DNA from: a virus | Virus record (IMG/VR): IMGVR_UViG_3300045999_001346 | Location: 1 to 21,513 of that record | DNA: 21,513 nt | Strand: one strand, 5' to 3' | Shown here: in pieces, positions 21,476 to 21,513 of the stretch | Numbering within the stretch: the first letter of the stretch is position 1 | How the letters are laid out: every line of letters starts with the position of its first letter | The notes under the pieces: model-generated | Seen by the model: the letters and a program-made list of their open reading frames with translations, nothing else | Databases searched by the model: none | Told to the model about the DNA's origin: nothing | Position numbers and translations under genes: made by a program

Positions 21476-21513
21476 TCCGACTGTGGCGAGCGTTTCGGAT
21501 GTGGCGTTACTCC
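21472..21513 (+). CDS. Start of a further gene (3' partial)
   Basis: ATG 21472 overlaps the preceding stop (ATGA), and the frame is open to the window edge, giving 14 codons (MIRLWRAFRMWRYS). The overlap pattern matches the rest of the operon. Too short to assign a function. Confidence 0.4.
   Translation, partial: MIRLWRAFRMWRYS

Overview
The window is part of a tailed double-stranded DNA bacteriophage (or prophage) genome of podovirus type. The first half carries a run of virion genes in the order tail tubular A-like adaptor, tail tubular B-like nozzle, four ejection or internal virion proteins, and a fibre with a T7-type N-terminus. The host is most likely Gram-negative, because the lysis region encodes an Rz/Rz1 spanin pair and an additional lipoprotein, both of which need an outer membrane. 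I cannot name the host species. Base composition is moderate overall but clearly patchy, which points to mosaicism.

Layout. (1) Positions 3-10057, forward: neck and tail hub genes followed by internal virion proteins, packed with TGATG, ATGA and TAATG junctions. (2) 10093-13631, forward: receptor-binding module with a long T7-type fibre and its Ala/Ser/Thr/Asn heptad shaft, an 82-residue accessory protein, a second tail-tip protein, and a 57-residue protein resembling tail fibre assembly factors. (3) 13624-16653, forward: a crowded lysis and membrane-protein module with three small membrane proteins, a GH19 endolysin, a Cys-rich lipoprotein, a holin-like two-helix protein, a secreted basic peptide, and Rz with Rz1 nested inside it. 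(4) 16646-16720: two tandem hairpin terminators where the late operon meets the opposing operon. (5) 20592-16704, reverse: a recombination operon with a small protein of unknown role, a serine recombinase, a 26-residue membrane peptide, a possible winged-helix protein, an AT-rich acidic protein, a YqaJ-type exonuclease, a 57-residue protein and a RecT annealing protein. (6) 20593-20773: a divergent control region with a good sigma70-like promoter, a 19-bp near-palindrome and a 15-bp direct repeat. (7) 20774 to the end, forward: a ribbon-helix-helix regulator, a PD-(D/E)XK nuclease, a small basic protein and the beginning of one more gene.

How the parts fit. The YqaJ exonuclease and RecT form a standard phage exonuclease/annealase pair, and the genes around them in the same operon are probable accessory factors. 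The RHH protein, encoded next to the divergent promoters, is the natural candidate regulator of the early operons. The forward block is the late (assembly and lysis) transcription unit and ends at the tandem terminators. Five genes shorter than 60 codons (13458-13631, 15382-15561, 17713-17886, 19599-19679, and the partial one at 21472) are proposed from reading frame, ribosome-binding site and stop/start overlap.

I saw no tRNA, CRISPR array, insertion sequence or reverse transcriptase. No gene-free stretch exceeds 300 bases. All function calls come from motif recognition by eye; no database search was run.
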